This document shows positions 1 through 8,221 of a stretch of DNA of 57,365 bases, piece after piece. Position 1 is the stretch's first letter; each line of letters begins with the position of its first letter. The translations under genes were made by a program, and so were the position numbers. The stretch is from assembly GCA_903929755.1 (NCBI GenBank), contig CAIYVZ010000040.1, positions 1-57,365 on the forward strand, given 5' to 3'. The DNA is from an uncultured Acidobacteriia bacterium. Its GTDB lineage: Bacteria > Acidobacteriota > Terriglobia > Bryobacterales > Bryobacteraceae. The notes beneath the pieces were generated by a model. The model made no database searches, was not told the origin of the DNA, and saw only the letters and a list, made by a program, of their open reading frames with translations.

Positions 1-69
1 AGTGGGAATCTTGTTCAAGATACTGAATTACTTTGTGTGACTGTGGCGTGACTGCGAGTGTCTGTTTGA

Positions 70-591
70 CCAATCGGCGAGGCACTGAAAGTCTTTAGAA
101 TCAGCGGCTCTGGAGCATCCGGAATAGCCTTTCGGTTCGAGACCGCCCGCCTCAACCTCAAGCCCCGCGACTTCGCCGAAAACTACCTCGTCGATGAAAT
201 GGCCATCTCAAAGTGGCGCGGGATTCGCACAAAAATCATGGAAAAAGCGGTCTATGACCATCAGGCCGTCACCTTCCGCCCGCGCTGCCTCAAAGACGCA
301 AAAGGCGCAGCCCTCGAACCCCACGAGGACATGTACCACCTCGCCATGGCGCACGCCCCTGAAACCAGCCGCATCGTCCTTACCGCCCTCGGACGCCTCG
401 AAACCCGCTACTACCGGAACTTCTGCGGAGCCTTCCGGCTCTTGCTCTCCGCCCGTCGCGGCACGCCGCCACCCCTGACAGATCTCGAACAAACTCTCGA
501 CCCGATCTCCCACATCGCCTCAGAAACCAGTACTGCAAAGGAAGACACACCATGCGAAACCTCACCGAACTCCTCGCAACCGACAAAGTAA
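70..591 (+). pseudogene. 5'-truncated conserved hypothetical gene
   Basis: The frame is open from base 70, after a TGA at 67-69. It reads as protein-like sequence (ENYLVDEMAISKWRG and onward) well before its first ATG at 199. No ATG, GTG or TTG lies in frame between 70 and 198, so the original start appears lost. An ATG at 199 would give 130 residues but cut into the conserved-looking part. The pattern, with a 'LVDEMAxxxWR' helix and a C-terminal 'LGRLETRYYRNFCGAFRLLL' stretch, resembles a large acidobacterial family of uncharacterised proteins, recognised from memory. The last 40 bases overlap the next gene. Function is unknown. A non-standard start (CTG at 85) cannot be excluded. Confidence 0.45.
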
Positions 592-1166
592 TCGGTGACC
601 GCGCCGAATTCCTGGCCCTCGCCGAAGAAGCGCAGTCCCAGCTCCGTCCCGAAGGCTTCCTCGAACTCCATTTCGCCGCCGAAATCTTCCGCGACACCTG
701 GCGCCTCAACATCATGGCCACAATCGACGAGTCCGTCTTCTCCGAGGACACTCTCGACGCCCGCCGCAAATACCGCGACCGTCTGAACACCGCCGTCCGC
801 CGCAACACCATGGAACTGCGTCGTCTCCAGACCGACCGCCACCTCAACAATCGCTGGAATCTCGCCCTGCCGGCGACGGCCAGCGCCCGCGACGTGTTGC
901 GATTCGAAAAAGCGAAGCCAATTCGCCCGGCGGCCGATCTGACGAAAGCAGAAATTCGAAAAAGCGAACCCATTCCGGACACTGTACAGACCGCTGAAAG
1001 CCGTCTCCACGCCCAAATCGAAGCCGAAGAACGCCGCGAACTGGCCGAATTCGCCACCCGGACCAAACAAATCCCCCGCAACGCACCCTGCCCGTGCAAG
1101 TCGGGAGAAAAATACAAGCGCTGTTGCGGCAAAGAAGCCCCGCCAGTGCTCTATCAGGCGGCCTAA
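552..1166 (+). CDS. SEC-C motif protein of unknown function
   Basis: A 204-residue protein. The C-terminus carries a clear SEC-C zinc motif, PRNAPCPCKSGEKYKRCCGK (about residues 178-197), with Cys at CPC and CC. This motif is known from the SecA tail and from many unrelated proteins, where it binds zinc and contacts proteins or nucleic acid. The rest is helical and charged (repeated Arg/Glu and Leu), with no recognised catalytic domain. It starts inside the 3' end of the preceding broken gene (40-base overlap in another frame), so the two were probably co-translated before the upstream gene decayed. Function is unknown; the gene call is firm because of the motif. Confidence 0.8.
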   Translation: MRNLTELLATDKVIGDRAEFLALAEEAQSQLRPEGFLELHFAAEIFRDTWRLNIMATIDESVFSEDTLDARRKYRDRLNTAVRRNTMELRRLQTDRHLNNRWNLALPATASARDVLRFEKAKPIRPAADLTKAEIRKSEPIPDTVQTAESRLHAQIEAEERRELAEFATRTKQIPRNAPCPCKSGEKYKRCCGKEAPPVLYQAA

Positions 1167-1176
1167 GGACGTCGAA

Positions 1177-1449
1177 ATGAAACCTATCGAAAAAATGCAC
1201 ACCCGAAGTGTGCCCGCGTTACCGATCCCCACCTCAGGCCGGTCACTCGCCACCGCTTCTGGTCAATCATTACCGGAGCATGGAGACGTGACTACCTCGC
1301 TGTCGGACGCGGGTGAATCCGAGGTTCGCGGCGGCACGCCGGAACTCGGCGGCTCTTCCGCTAGGAGCCTGTCGGAAATAGATTTGGACGAACGTAGAAT
1401 CAACAACTTACAAGCCAAAACTCACCGCCGATTGTCCGTAAGTTGTTGA
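1177..1449 (+). CDS. Possible small ORF, doubtful
   Basis: A 90-codon frame begins 10 bases after the SEC-C stop and has an AAGGA sequence six bases before its ATG. That is the only argument for it. The composition (Ser/Thr/Gly-rich, no recognisable motif) is not protein-like. Its last third runs into the palindromic element at 1361-1488, so even if real its present C-terminus is element sequence. I would treat the 318-base stretch 1167-1484 as non-coding apart from that element. Confidence 0.15.
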   Translation: MKPIEKMHTRSVPALPIPTSGRSLATASGQSLPEHGDVTTSLSDAGESEVRGGTPELGGSSARSLSEIDLDERRINNLQAKTHRRLSVSC

Positions 1450-1488
1450 TTCTACGTAGCGGATTTTTTCATCCCGACACGCTCCTAG
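1361..1488. mobile_element. MITE-like palindromic element
   Basis: The outer arms CTAGGAGCCTGTCGG (1361-1375) and CCGACACGCTCCTAG (1474-1488) are inverted copies with one mismatch. Inside lies a perfect 20-base inverted repeat (1392-1411 and 1438-1457, core TAGAATCAACAACTTAC) with a 26-base loop. There is no coding capacity. The size (about 120-128 bases) and nested terminal repeats fit a non-autonomous transposable element. The CTAG at each end may be a four-base target duplication of the YTAR kind used by some IS5-family elements; this is inference. It abuts the 3' end of the HicB-like gene. Confidence 0.6.
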
Positions 1489-1694
1489 GTATGAATCAAC
1501 GAATTGTCTATAGGCAAGCACTCGCCGCGTTCGCCATACTCCTCGGCGATCATTTCGAAGACATTCGCGATTTCGTGGAGGGCTGCTTCCTTCGTGTCCA
1601 TTAGGGCGTAGCATCCCGGCAGCGCTGGAATCTCAGCTACCCAGCCGCCAGGCGGATTCCGGTACAGCACGGTTCCATAGTCGTCCAGGCTCAT
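1485..1694 (-). CDS. Orphan HicB-like antitoxin-family protein
   Basis: 69 residues. It shows the UPF0150/HicB half-domain: a short N-terminal strand (YGTVLYRNPPGGWVAEIPAL), then PGCYALMDTKEAALHEIANVFEMI. HicB proteins are normally antitoxins paired with the RNase HicA, but no HicA-like frame is present on either side. Many orphans of this fold exist with unknown targets. The start at 1694 is preferred because GGAG lies five bases before the ATG and a -10-like TAGAAT lies just above it (minus-strand 1708-1703). The longer frame from 1769 is unsupported. The TAG stop sits in the CTAG at the edge of the palindromic element, so the C-terminus may be altered. Confidence 0.6.
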   Translation of the reverse strand: MSLDDYGTVLYRNPPGGWVAEIPALPGCYALMDTKEAALHEIANVFEMIAEEYGERGECLPIDNSLIHT

Positions 1695-1848
1695 CGCTCT
1701 CCATTCTACCGCCCAAACAGCCGACTCACCGCGCCTCTCGGCCCGGCTGCACCCGAGGTGTGTTTCCATCGGCTGCCTCGCGAGCTACCGCTCTGCAGAA
1801 CCGCGACAGTAATGGAGCGGCACGCCAAAGCCGTGGGACCCACCCCCA

Positions 1849-4800
1849 CTACATCAAAGGCCCAATCAACCCACGTTCCAAAAATGTAAGTATCTCCCCA
1901 GGCGTAACCCCGCCCTCCATAGGCAGCCGCAAGACCCCCGCGGGAGTAAACTGCGCATTCCTTGTACTCGACACCAGCGTCATCAGCTTCTGAGCATCCA
2001 CCCGAGTCTCTTCATGGAACTTCACATTCAACATAGGCCCGCGCCGGTCAATCGCCTCAATCCCAATCAGCTCCGCCGCAGCCTTAATTCCCGAATACCG
2101 CAACAATTGCCGAATATCATCGGGCAAAGGACCATACCGGTCCGCCAGTTCCAGCGCCAGCTTATCCCGCTCCTCATCGCTCGCAGCCTGTGCAATCCGC
2201 TTATAAGCCCGCAGCCTCTGGTTCTCATCGCTGATATACCCAGCCGGAATCCGCATATCCAATCCAAGGTTCAGGCTCGACCGGATCTCCGGCAAAATCT
2301 CTTCCCCGCGCAGTTCCCGAACCGTCTCTTCCAGCATCCGAATGTACATATCGAACCCAATCGCGTTGATATGCCCGTGCTGCTCGCCGCCCAGCAAATT
2401 CCCGGCTCCGCGCAACTCCAGATCCAGCGCCGCAATCTTGAACCCCGCCCCCAAATCGCTGAACTCCTTCAGCGCCGCCAGCCTCTTCCGCGCAATCTCC
2501 TGCAGCTCCGTATCCGGCTCCACCAGCAAATAACAGTACGCCCGTCTGTTCGACCGGCCCACCCGCCCGCGCAGCTGATACAGCTCCGAAAGCCCGAAAT
2601 GCTCGGATTTTTCAATAATCATCGTATTGGCCAGCGCATTATCCAGGCCATTTTCAACAATCGTCGTACACACAAACACATCGAACTCGTGCGCCATGAA
2701 CTGAAGCATCACCTTCTCCAGTTCCGCCTCCGGCATCTGCCCGTGGCCCACGCCAATCTTAATATCCGGGAACATCTCCTGAATCGACGCCGCCCGGTGA
2801 AAGATCGAATCGATCCGGTTATGCACGAAATACACCTGGCCCCCGCGCCCCAGTTCCAGCTCAATCGCCGGCCGGATCAGGTCGTTCCCATACGGAGCCA
2901 CCACCGTGTGAATGGCGAGCCGGTCACGCGGCGGAGTCTCGATCACCGACATATCGCGCAGCCCCAACAAAGACATATGCAGCGTCCGAGGAATCGGCGT
3001 GGCCGACATCGTCACCACATCCACGCTGTGCCGGATCTCCTTCAGCCGCTCCTTGTGCTTCACGCCGAACCTCTGTTCCTCGTCCACCAGCACCAGGCCC
3101 AGATCCTTCCACTTCACATCCTTCGAGAACAGCTTGTGCGTCCCGCAAACAATATCGACCTTGCCCGCTTCCAGGTCCTCCAGCACCACCGCCGTCTCTT
3201 TCGCATTACGGAACCGGCTCAGCATCTCAATCCGCACCGGGAACTGCTGGAACCTCTTGCGCAGCGTATTGAAGTGCTGGAAACACAGCACCGTTGTGGG
3301 AGCCAGAAACGCCACCTGCTTGCCATCGCCCAGCGCCTTGAACGCCGCGCGCATCACCACTTCCGTCTTGCCGTACCCCACATCCCCGCACAACAGCCGG
3401 TCCATCGGCTGCGGACTCTCCATGTCTTTCTTTATGTCCGCAATCGCCGCCTTCTGGTCCCGCGTCTCCGTGTACTCGAAGGCGTCTTCAAACTCGCGCT
3501 GCCAGTTACTATCGGGAGAAAACGAGAAGCCCTCCGCCATGCGGCGCTGCGCATAGAGCTTCAGCAGCTCTTCCGCCATGTCCCGCATCTTGGCCTTCAC
3601 GCGGGTCTTGGTCTTCATCCACGTGGCGCCGCCCATCTTGTCCAGCGCCGGCCTGGTCTCCCCCTCACCCCGCAGCCGCGTGATCAGGTCCATCCGCGTC
3701 AGCGGGACGTACAGCTTATTCCCGCCCGCGTACTCCACCAGCATGTAATCGCCCCTGGCATCTCCCTGGTCGATCACGCGCAGCCCCACAAACTGCCCCA
3801 CTCCATGCTGCGAGTGCACAATGTAGTCGCCCGGTTTCAGGTCGAACTGGTCAGCCGAAAACGTCCCCAGGTGCGACTTCCGAGGCTTCGAAGCCGTCTC
3901 GCCGGTCTCAAACAAATCCTCCGACCCGAATACCGTCAAACCGGCATCCACGAAGGTTGTCCCGCGCTCCACTTCGCCCCGAATCAGCGCCACCGCATTG
4001 CCCGCCGCGTGAGCCCGTTCCCGCAAATGCTCCGGTGTCCGCTCCCCCGCCAGATCAATCTGGTACGGCACAGAGTACTCGCTGAATACATCCGCCAGCC
4101 GCTCAATTTCACCCGTCGAGGGCGCAAAGAACGCCAGCCGCGAACCAGCCTCCAGCAGCGTCTTGGCTTCTTTGATGGCGATCTGCAGATTGCCGTGGAA
4201 CGCCATCGAAGGCCGGGTGGATATCTCAAACGACGCGCCGCTCAGGTCCAGCTGACGAACTTCCAGGACGCCCAGCTTCGCAGCCCGTTCCACAAACTCA
4301 TCCCATGTGAAAGCGAAATCCGCCGCCTTCACCACTTCAAGCGCGGGACTGGTTTCCAGTCGCGTAAAGAACCGCTCCGCAGCCGTCTTCGTCTGCTCGG
4401 GCTCATCAATCACTACCATCGCCCTGGAATAGAAATCCAGCAGCGATCCCTCGCGCGGACGCACCGCCGTAGCCAGCAACTCCCAGCCCGCGAAAGTGCT
4501 GCCGTCCATCGGCAAATGCGACCCGTCCAGAGCCGTTCCCCGCAGCGCTTCCGCCAGCCGCGCCAGCATCGTCCGCGACCTTTGGAACTCCGTCAGAGGC
4601 TGCAGCACAACCTCAGTCAGCTTATGAATCGACCTCTGCGTCTCCGGGTCAAATCGGCGAATCTCTTCAATTTCATCGCCGAAAAACTCAATGCGGACCG
4701 GCTGTGGCTGATCTGCCGGGAACACGTCCAGAATGCCGCCGCGAATCGAGTATTCGCCCGCCATCTCCACCGGATCGCGCTTCTCGTAACCTGTGCTCTC

Positions 4801-5304
4801 CAGATGCAGAGCCAAATCGTCCAGCGCAATCTCATCCCTTACCTGCAGCTTCAAAGTCAGTTGCCGGTAGAAGCTGGGACTATCAAACTTCGCGATGGCC
4901 GAAGCCACCGGAGCTACCACAATCCCGCACTGGTTTCGCGCCAAAGCCTCCAGCGTTGCCGCACGCGTCGCCAAAATGTCGGCATGCGGGGACATCGTTT
5001 GGCCGGGCAGGGAATCGAACGCGGGCAGAAACTGTGGAATGGTGCCCGCCTCAAACAGCGAGCAGAAAGTGCGCAGCAGAGGATACAAAGCCTCCGCCTG
5101 CTTGTTGCCGTCCGTCACGATCAGCAGATTGCGCCTGGTCTCGCGATACAGCAGCGCAATGTAGACAGCCCGCGCTGCCAGCGTCAGCCCGGAAAGCCGA
5201 ACCGGTTCTCCAACGACTTCAGACGCAACACGCCCCACCACGTCCCGGAATCCAGGGGCATGCGAAAGACCCGAAAACAGCTCTTCGAAATGCGGATTCC
5301 TCAT
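1849..5304 (-). CDS. mfd: Transcription-repair coupling factor Mfd
   Basis: 1151 residues, full length for the family. Mfd displaces RNA polymerase stalled at DNA lesions and recruits UvrA for nucleotide excision repair. In order it has a UvrB-like N-terminal module, a CarD-like RNA-polymerase-interaction domain near residue 488 (LKPGDYIVHSQHGVGQF), Walker A GDVGYGKTE near 638, a DEEQ box (VDEEQRFG) near 740, SATPIPRTL near 762, and the TRCF C-terminal domain after about 1000. It starts nine bases after the purA stop and is probably co-transcribed with purA. A very long open frame on the opposite strand (2014-6699) is an antisense shadow. Confidence 0.97.
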   Translation of the reverse strand: MRNPHFEELFSGLSHAPGFRDVVGRVASEVVGEPVRLSGLTLAARAVYIALLYRETRRNLLIVTDGNKQAEALYPLLRTFCSLFEAGTIPQFLPAFDSLPGQTMSPHADILATRAATLEALARNQCGIVVAPVASAIAKFDSPSFYRQLTLKLQVRDEIALDDLALHLESTGYEKRDPVEMAGEYSIRGGILDVFPADQPQPVRIEFFGDEIEEIRRFDPETQRSIHKLTEVVLQPLTEFQRSRTMLARLAEALRGTALDGSHLPMDGSTFAGWELLATAVRPREGSLLDFYSRAMVVIDEPEQTKTAAERFFTRLETSPALEVVKAADFAFTWDEFVERAAKLGVLEVRQLDLSGASFEISTRPSMAFHGNLQIAIKEAKTLLEAGSRLAFFAPSTGEIERLADVFSEYSVPYQIDLAGERTPEHLRERAHAAGNAVALIRGEVERGTTFVDAGLTVFGSEDLFETGETASKPRKSHLGTFSADQFDLKPGDYIVHSQHGVGQFVGLRVIDQGDARGDYMLVEYAGGNKLYVPLTRMDLITRLRGEGETRPALDKMGGATWMKTKTRVKAKMRDMAEELLKLYAQRRMAEGFSFSPDSNWQREFEDAFEYTETRDQKAAIADIKKDMESPQPMDRLLCGDVGYGKTEVVMRAAFKALGDGKQVAFLAPTTVLCFQHFNTLRKRFQQFPVRIEMLSRFRNAKETAVVLEDLEAGKVDIVCGTHKLFSKDVKWKDLGLVLVDEEQRFGVKHKERLKEIRHSVDVVTMSATPIPRTLHMSLLGLRDMSVIETPPRDRLAIHTVVAPYGNDLIRPAIELELGRGGQVYFVHNRIDSIFHRAASIQEMFPDIKIGVGHGQMPEAELEKVMLQFMAHEFDVFVCTTIVENGLDNALANTMIIEKSEHFGLSELYQLRGRVGRSNRRAYCYLLVEPDTELQEIARKRLAALKEFSDLGAGFKIAALDLELRGAGNLLGGEQHGHINAIGFDMYIRMLEETVRELRGEEILPEIRSSLNLGLDMRIPAGYISDENQRLRAYKRIAQAASDEERDKLALELADRYGPLPDDIRQLLRYSGIKAAAELIGIEAIDRRGPMLNVKFHEETRVDAQKLMTLVSSTRNAQFTPAGVLRLPMEGGVTPGEILTFLERGLIGPLM

Positions 5305-5313
5305 CCGCCTCCA

Positions 5314-6618
5314 CTATGCCGTAACAGCTGCGAACTTCGACCCGGCGCGAACCACCGTCTGCGTCCGCTCCGGCCCCGTCGAGATACACCCGGCCTCGAC
5401 ACCAGTCTGAGCTTCCAGAAACTCAACGTAGTTCCTGGCAGCCTGCGGCAACAAATTCCAGTCGGAAATGCCTTCCGTCGAACTCTGCCAGCCCGGCATC
5501 GTTTCCCAAACCGGCTTCGCATCCGCCAAATCCCGCACTGTTGCCGGCATCTCGGTCGTCACTTTGCCGCGAACTTCATAAGCCACGCAAACCGGAATCC
5601 GTGCCAGTTCATCCAGCACGTCCAGCTTCGTAACCACCATCGATTCGAAGCCGTTCAGCATCGCCGAGTACTTCAACAGCGGAACATCGAACCACCCGCA
5701 CCGCCGAGGTCTCCCCGTCACCGAACCAAATTCACGACCACGCTCCCGGATCAGATCGCCCTGGTCATCCAGAGCTTCCGTCGGGAACGGCCCCCCGCCA
5801 ACGCGGGTGATATACGCCTTCGAAATTCCGATCACGGCCGAGATCTTCGTCGGCGGCACGCCCGTGCCCGTCGAAGCGCCACCAGCGCAAGCGCTCGAAG
5901 ACGTCACAAACGGATACGTACCGTTATCCAGATCCAGCATCGTACCCTGCGCGCCTTCAAACAACAGATTCTTACCCGAATCCATCGCCTTCTTCAGCAG
6001 TACAGCGGTGTCGCAAACCAGTGGCCGCAGCTTTTCCGCCGCTTCCGAATACTGCGCCACAATCGCGTCCGCGTCAACAGCATCGTCAATGCCAAACGCC
6101 CGGGCGCGCGTCACGTGGTCGGCAATTACCTGCCGCACCGCGTCGCCAAAGTACTCACGGTCCAGCAGATCCGCCATCCGGATACCGCGCCGTCCCGCCT
6201 TGTCTTCATACGTGGGCCCGATGCCCCGCAGCGTCGTGCCAATAGCCACGCGCCCCGGAATCGCTTCCGAAATCTTCTCTACCAACCGGTGCGTCGGAAG
6301 AATTACGTGCGCCCGGTTGCTGATCCGCAACTGGTTCTGCACGTCGATTCCCGCAGCCCGCAACTGTTCACTCTCTTCGAGAAGTGCCAGCGGATCAATC
6401 ACCAGGCCATTGCCGATAACGGCAGTTTTGCCCGGGTGCAGGATCCCACTCGGCACCAGCCGAAGGATGAATTTGCGGTCGCCAATAAGAATCGTGTGGC
6501 CGGCGTTGTGGCCGCCCTGGTAGCGGACGATCAGGTCGAAGCGGTCGGCAAGAAGGTCAACAAGTTTGCCCTTGCCTTCGTCGCCCCACTGCGCTCCGAG
6601 AATTACAATATTGCTCAT
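5314..6618 (-). CDS. purA: Adenylosuccinate synthetase
   Basis: 434 residues, full length. It catalyses GTP-dependent conversion of IMP and aspartate to adenylosuccinate, the first committed step to AMP. The N-terminus has the signature GAQWGDEGKGKLVDLLADR (residues 8-26), followed by YQGGHNAGHT. A PTYEDKAGRRGIRMADLLD stretch and the GTP-site segment GRPRRCGWFDVPLLKYS are also present. It is the leading gene of a likely purA-mfd transcript and diverges from the unknown gene at 6724. No strong Shine-Dalgarno sequence is visible before the ATG. Confidence 0.97.
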   Translation of the reverse strand: MSNIVILGAQWGDEGKGKLVDLLADRFDLIVRYQGGHNAGHTILIGDRKFILRLVPSGILHPGKTAVIGNGLVIDPLALLEESEQLRAAGIDVQNQLRISNRAHVILPTHRLVEKISEAIPGRVAIGTTLRGIGPTYEDKAGRRGIRMADLLDREYFGDAVRQVIADHVTRARAFGIDDAVDADAIVAQYSEAAEKLRPLVCDTAVLLKKAMDSGKNLLFEGAQGTMLDLDNGTYPFVTSSSACAGGASTGTGVPPTKISAVIGISKAYITRVGGGPFPTEALDDQGDLIRERGREFGSVTGRPRRCGWFDVPLLKYSAMLNGFESMVVTKLDVLDELARIPVCVAYEVRGKVTTEMPATVRDLADAKPVWETMPGWQSSTEGISDWNLLPQAARNYVEFLEAQTGVEAGCISTGPERTQTVVRAGSKFAAVTA

Positions 6619-6723
6619 TGTGTTTGGTTGGTTTTAGGCGCGGCCGAATCGCTGACGAATAAAAGCCCGTCTGATTTCGGCTCAAAACAGTTATTGTAAC
6701 CCACTGTGTTACGCTGACTTCTT

Positions 6724-7185
6724 ATGCAGCTATCCGACGTGTTTCTGCAGCTCGGAGAAGAGCGTCTGCGGCAACTCGTGCGCGGTATTTCCATTGGTAA
6801 ACTTCGGACCTACCAGCTATACGACCGCTTTAAGACGCGGACTCATCTTCCCAAAGTCAATACAGAGAACCTGAAAAAGGCCGTCCCCCGCTTTATCGAG
6901 CGGCTCGGCACCAAAGATCAGGAGTTCGCCACTGATCTCGCACAGGCCATTCTCATCGCCCACATGGACATGATCCAGGCGGTTCTGAATTACCTCGGCA
7001 TTCCCAACCAGGAAGGCTTTTTCGACAAGGACGTGGATGCGAAGGCCGTCCTCACCGAGGGCTGGGAGATGCGTGTCTGGGAGCAGTTTAAGGGCTCCTG
7101 GGACCACGCCATCCTGCTTTTCTACATCAACCACCTCGCCTGGGAACTCTCCGGGGCGAAGGTTGCCTTCATCCCTGCGGAGTAG
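6724..7185 (+). CDS. Conserved hypothetical protein upstream of pheS
   Basis: 153 residues, soluble, with no signal peptide or membrane segment. The coding character is good and the reading direction matches pheST, ending only seven bases before pheS, so it is probably the first gene of that operon. The N-terminal half is helical and basic (LGEERLRQLVRGISIGKLRTYQLYD). The C-terminal half has several Trp residues (GWEMRVWEQFKGSWDHAIL). No family is recognised. The inverted repeat GTAAC...GTTAC (6696-6700 / 6708-6712) just upstream could be an operator but is short. There is no Shine-Dalgarno sequence before the ATG. Confidence 0.75.
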   Translation: MQLSDVFLQLGEERLRQLVRGISIGKLRTYQLYDRFKTRTHLPKVNTENLKKAVPRFIERLGTKDQEFATDLAQAILIAHMDMIQAVLNYLGIPNQEGFFDKDVDAKAVLTEGWEMRVWEQFKGSWDHAILLFYINHLAWELSGAKVAFIPAE

Positions 7186-7192
7186 GTGTCAG

Positions 7193-8221
7193 ATGCAGGA
7201 TCTAGTCGATGGCGCCCTCGGGCGCATAAACTCGGCCGCCACCGCGGCCGACCTAGAAGCCGTTCGTGTCGATGTCCTCGGGCGCAAGGGCGTTCTCTCC
7301 CAGCTCTCGAAGGATATGGGCAAGCTCACGCCCGACGAGCGGGTCGCCCGCGGCAAGTTCATCAACGCCGCGAAGTTGGCGCTCGAAGGTGCCTGGGAGA
7401 CGCTGAAGAACCGCTTCGAAAGCGAAGCCCTCGCCGCCAGGCTGAACTCCGAATGGCTCGACCTCACGGTCCCCGCCCCCGGCGTCCGGCCCGGTGCGCT
7501 CCACCCCATCACGCAGATCCAGTGGGAGATTGAAGACCTCTTCCGCTCCCTCGGGTTTAGCGTCCTGGATGGTCCGGAAGTCGAAACCGAGCACCACAAT
7601 TTCGACGCCCTGAACATCCCGCAGGATCACCCTGCCCGGGACATGCAGGACACTTTTTGGTTAGACGCCGGTGGCCCCCTCGGGCGCTTCTTACTGCGAA
7701 CCCACACCTCACCCGTGCAGGTCCGCGGCATGGAAAAGCTTCAGTTGCCTCTGCGAATGATCGCGCCAGGTCGAGTCTTCCGTAATGAAAGTGTCGATGC
7801 CTCCCACGAGCACACGTTCTACCAGCTCGAAGGCATGATGATCGACAAAGACGTTTCGGTCGGCAACCTGATCTATTTCATGAAGACGCTCCTCGGGGCC
7901 ATCTTCAAGCGCGACGTCACCGTACGTCTGCGCCCCGGCTACTTCCCCTTTGTGGAACCGGGTTTCGAACTCGATATTCGCTGCCTCATCTGCGGCGGCC
8001 CCGGCTGCCCTGTCTGCAAACAATCGGGCTGGGTGGAACTGCTCCCCTGCGGTCTCGTCAATCCGCACGTACTCAAAATGAGCGGCATTGACCCCACCAA
8101 ATGGAATGGTTTCGCGTTTGGTCTCGGCCTCACGCGGCTCGTGATGATGCGCTACGCAATCGACGATATTCGCTGGCTGCAAAGCAGCGACTTACGCTTC
8201 CTGAGGCAATTCGGCCAATGA
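7193..8221 (+). CDS. pheS: Phenylalanyl-tRNA synthetase alpha subunit
   Basis: 342 residues, normal size. This is the catalytic subunit of the alpha2-beta2 enzyme that charges tRNA-Phe. It has an N-terminal coiled coil (about residues 1-90; DVLGRKGVLSQLSKDMGKL), then the class II core: the DGPEVETEHHNFDALNIP substrate region, motif 2 FRNESVDASHEHTFYQLEG, and motif 3 FAFGLGLTRLVMMRY near the end. A CLICGGPGCPVC pair of Cys knuckles precedes motif 3. The frame is open upstream to 7037, but homology begins with the ATG at 7193. It overlaps pheT by four bases (ATGA). Confidence 0.97.
   Translation: MQDLVDGALGRINSAATAADLEAVRVDVLGRKGVLSQLSKDMGKLTPDERVARGKFINAAKLALEGAWETLKNRFESEALAARLNSEWLDLTVPAPGVRPGALHPITQIQWEIEDLFRSLGFSVLDGPEVETEHHNFDALNIPQDHPARDMQDTFWLDAGGPLGRFLLRTHTSPVQVRGMEKLQLPLRMIAPGRVFRNESVDASHEHTFYQLEGMMIDKDVSVGNLIYFMKTLLGAIFKRDVTVRLRPGYFPFVEPGFELDIRCLICGGPGCPVCKQSGWVELLPCGLVNPHVLKMSGIDPTKWNGFAFGLGLTRLVMMRYAIDDIRWLQSSDLRFLRQFGQ

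Noticed and set aside
1-69. Possible RNA gene at the left edge
   Set aside because: No tRNA arms or other recognisable structure could be drawn; too short to judge.
2014-6699. A 1561-codon open frame antisense to mfd and purA
   Set aside because: It is His/Arg/Gln-rich, low-complexity sequence with no domain, lying fully opposite two unmistakable housekeeping genes; GC-rich codon use leaves the complementary frame open.
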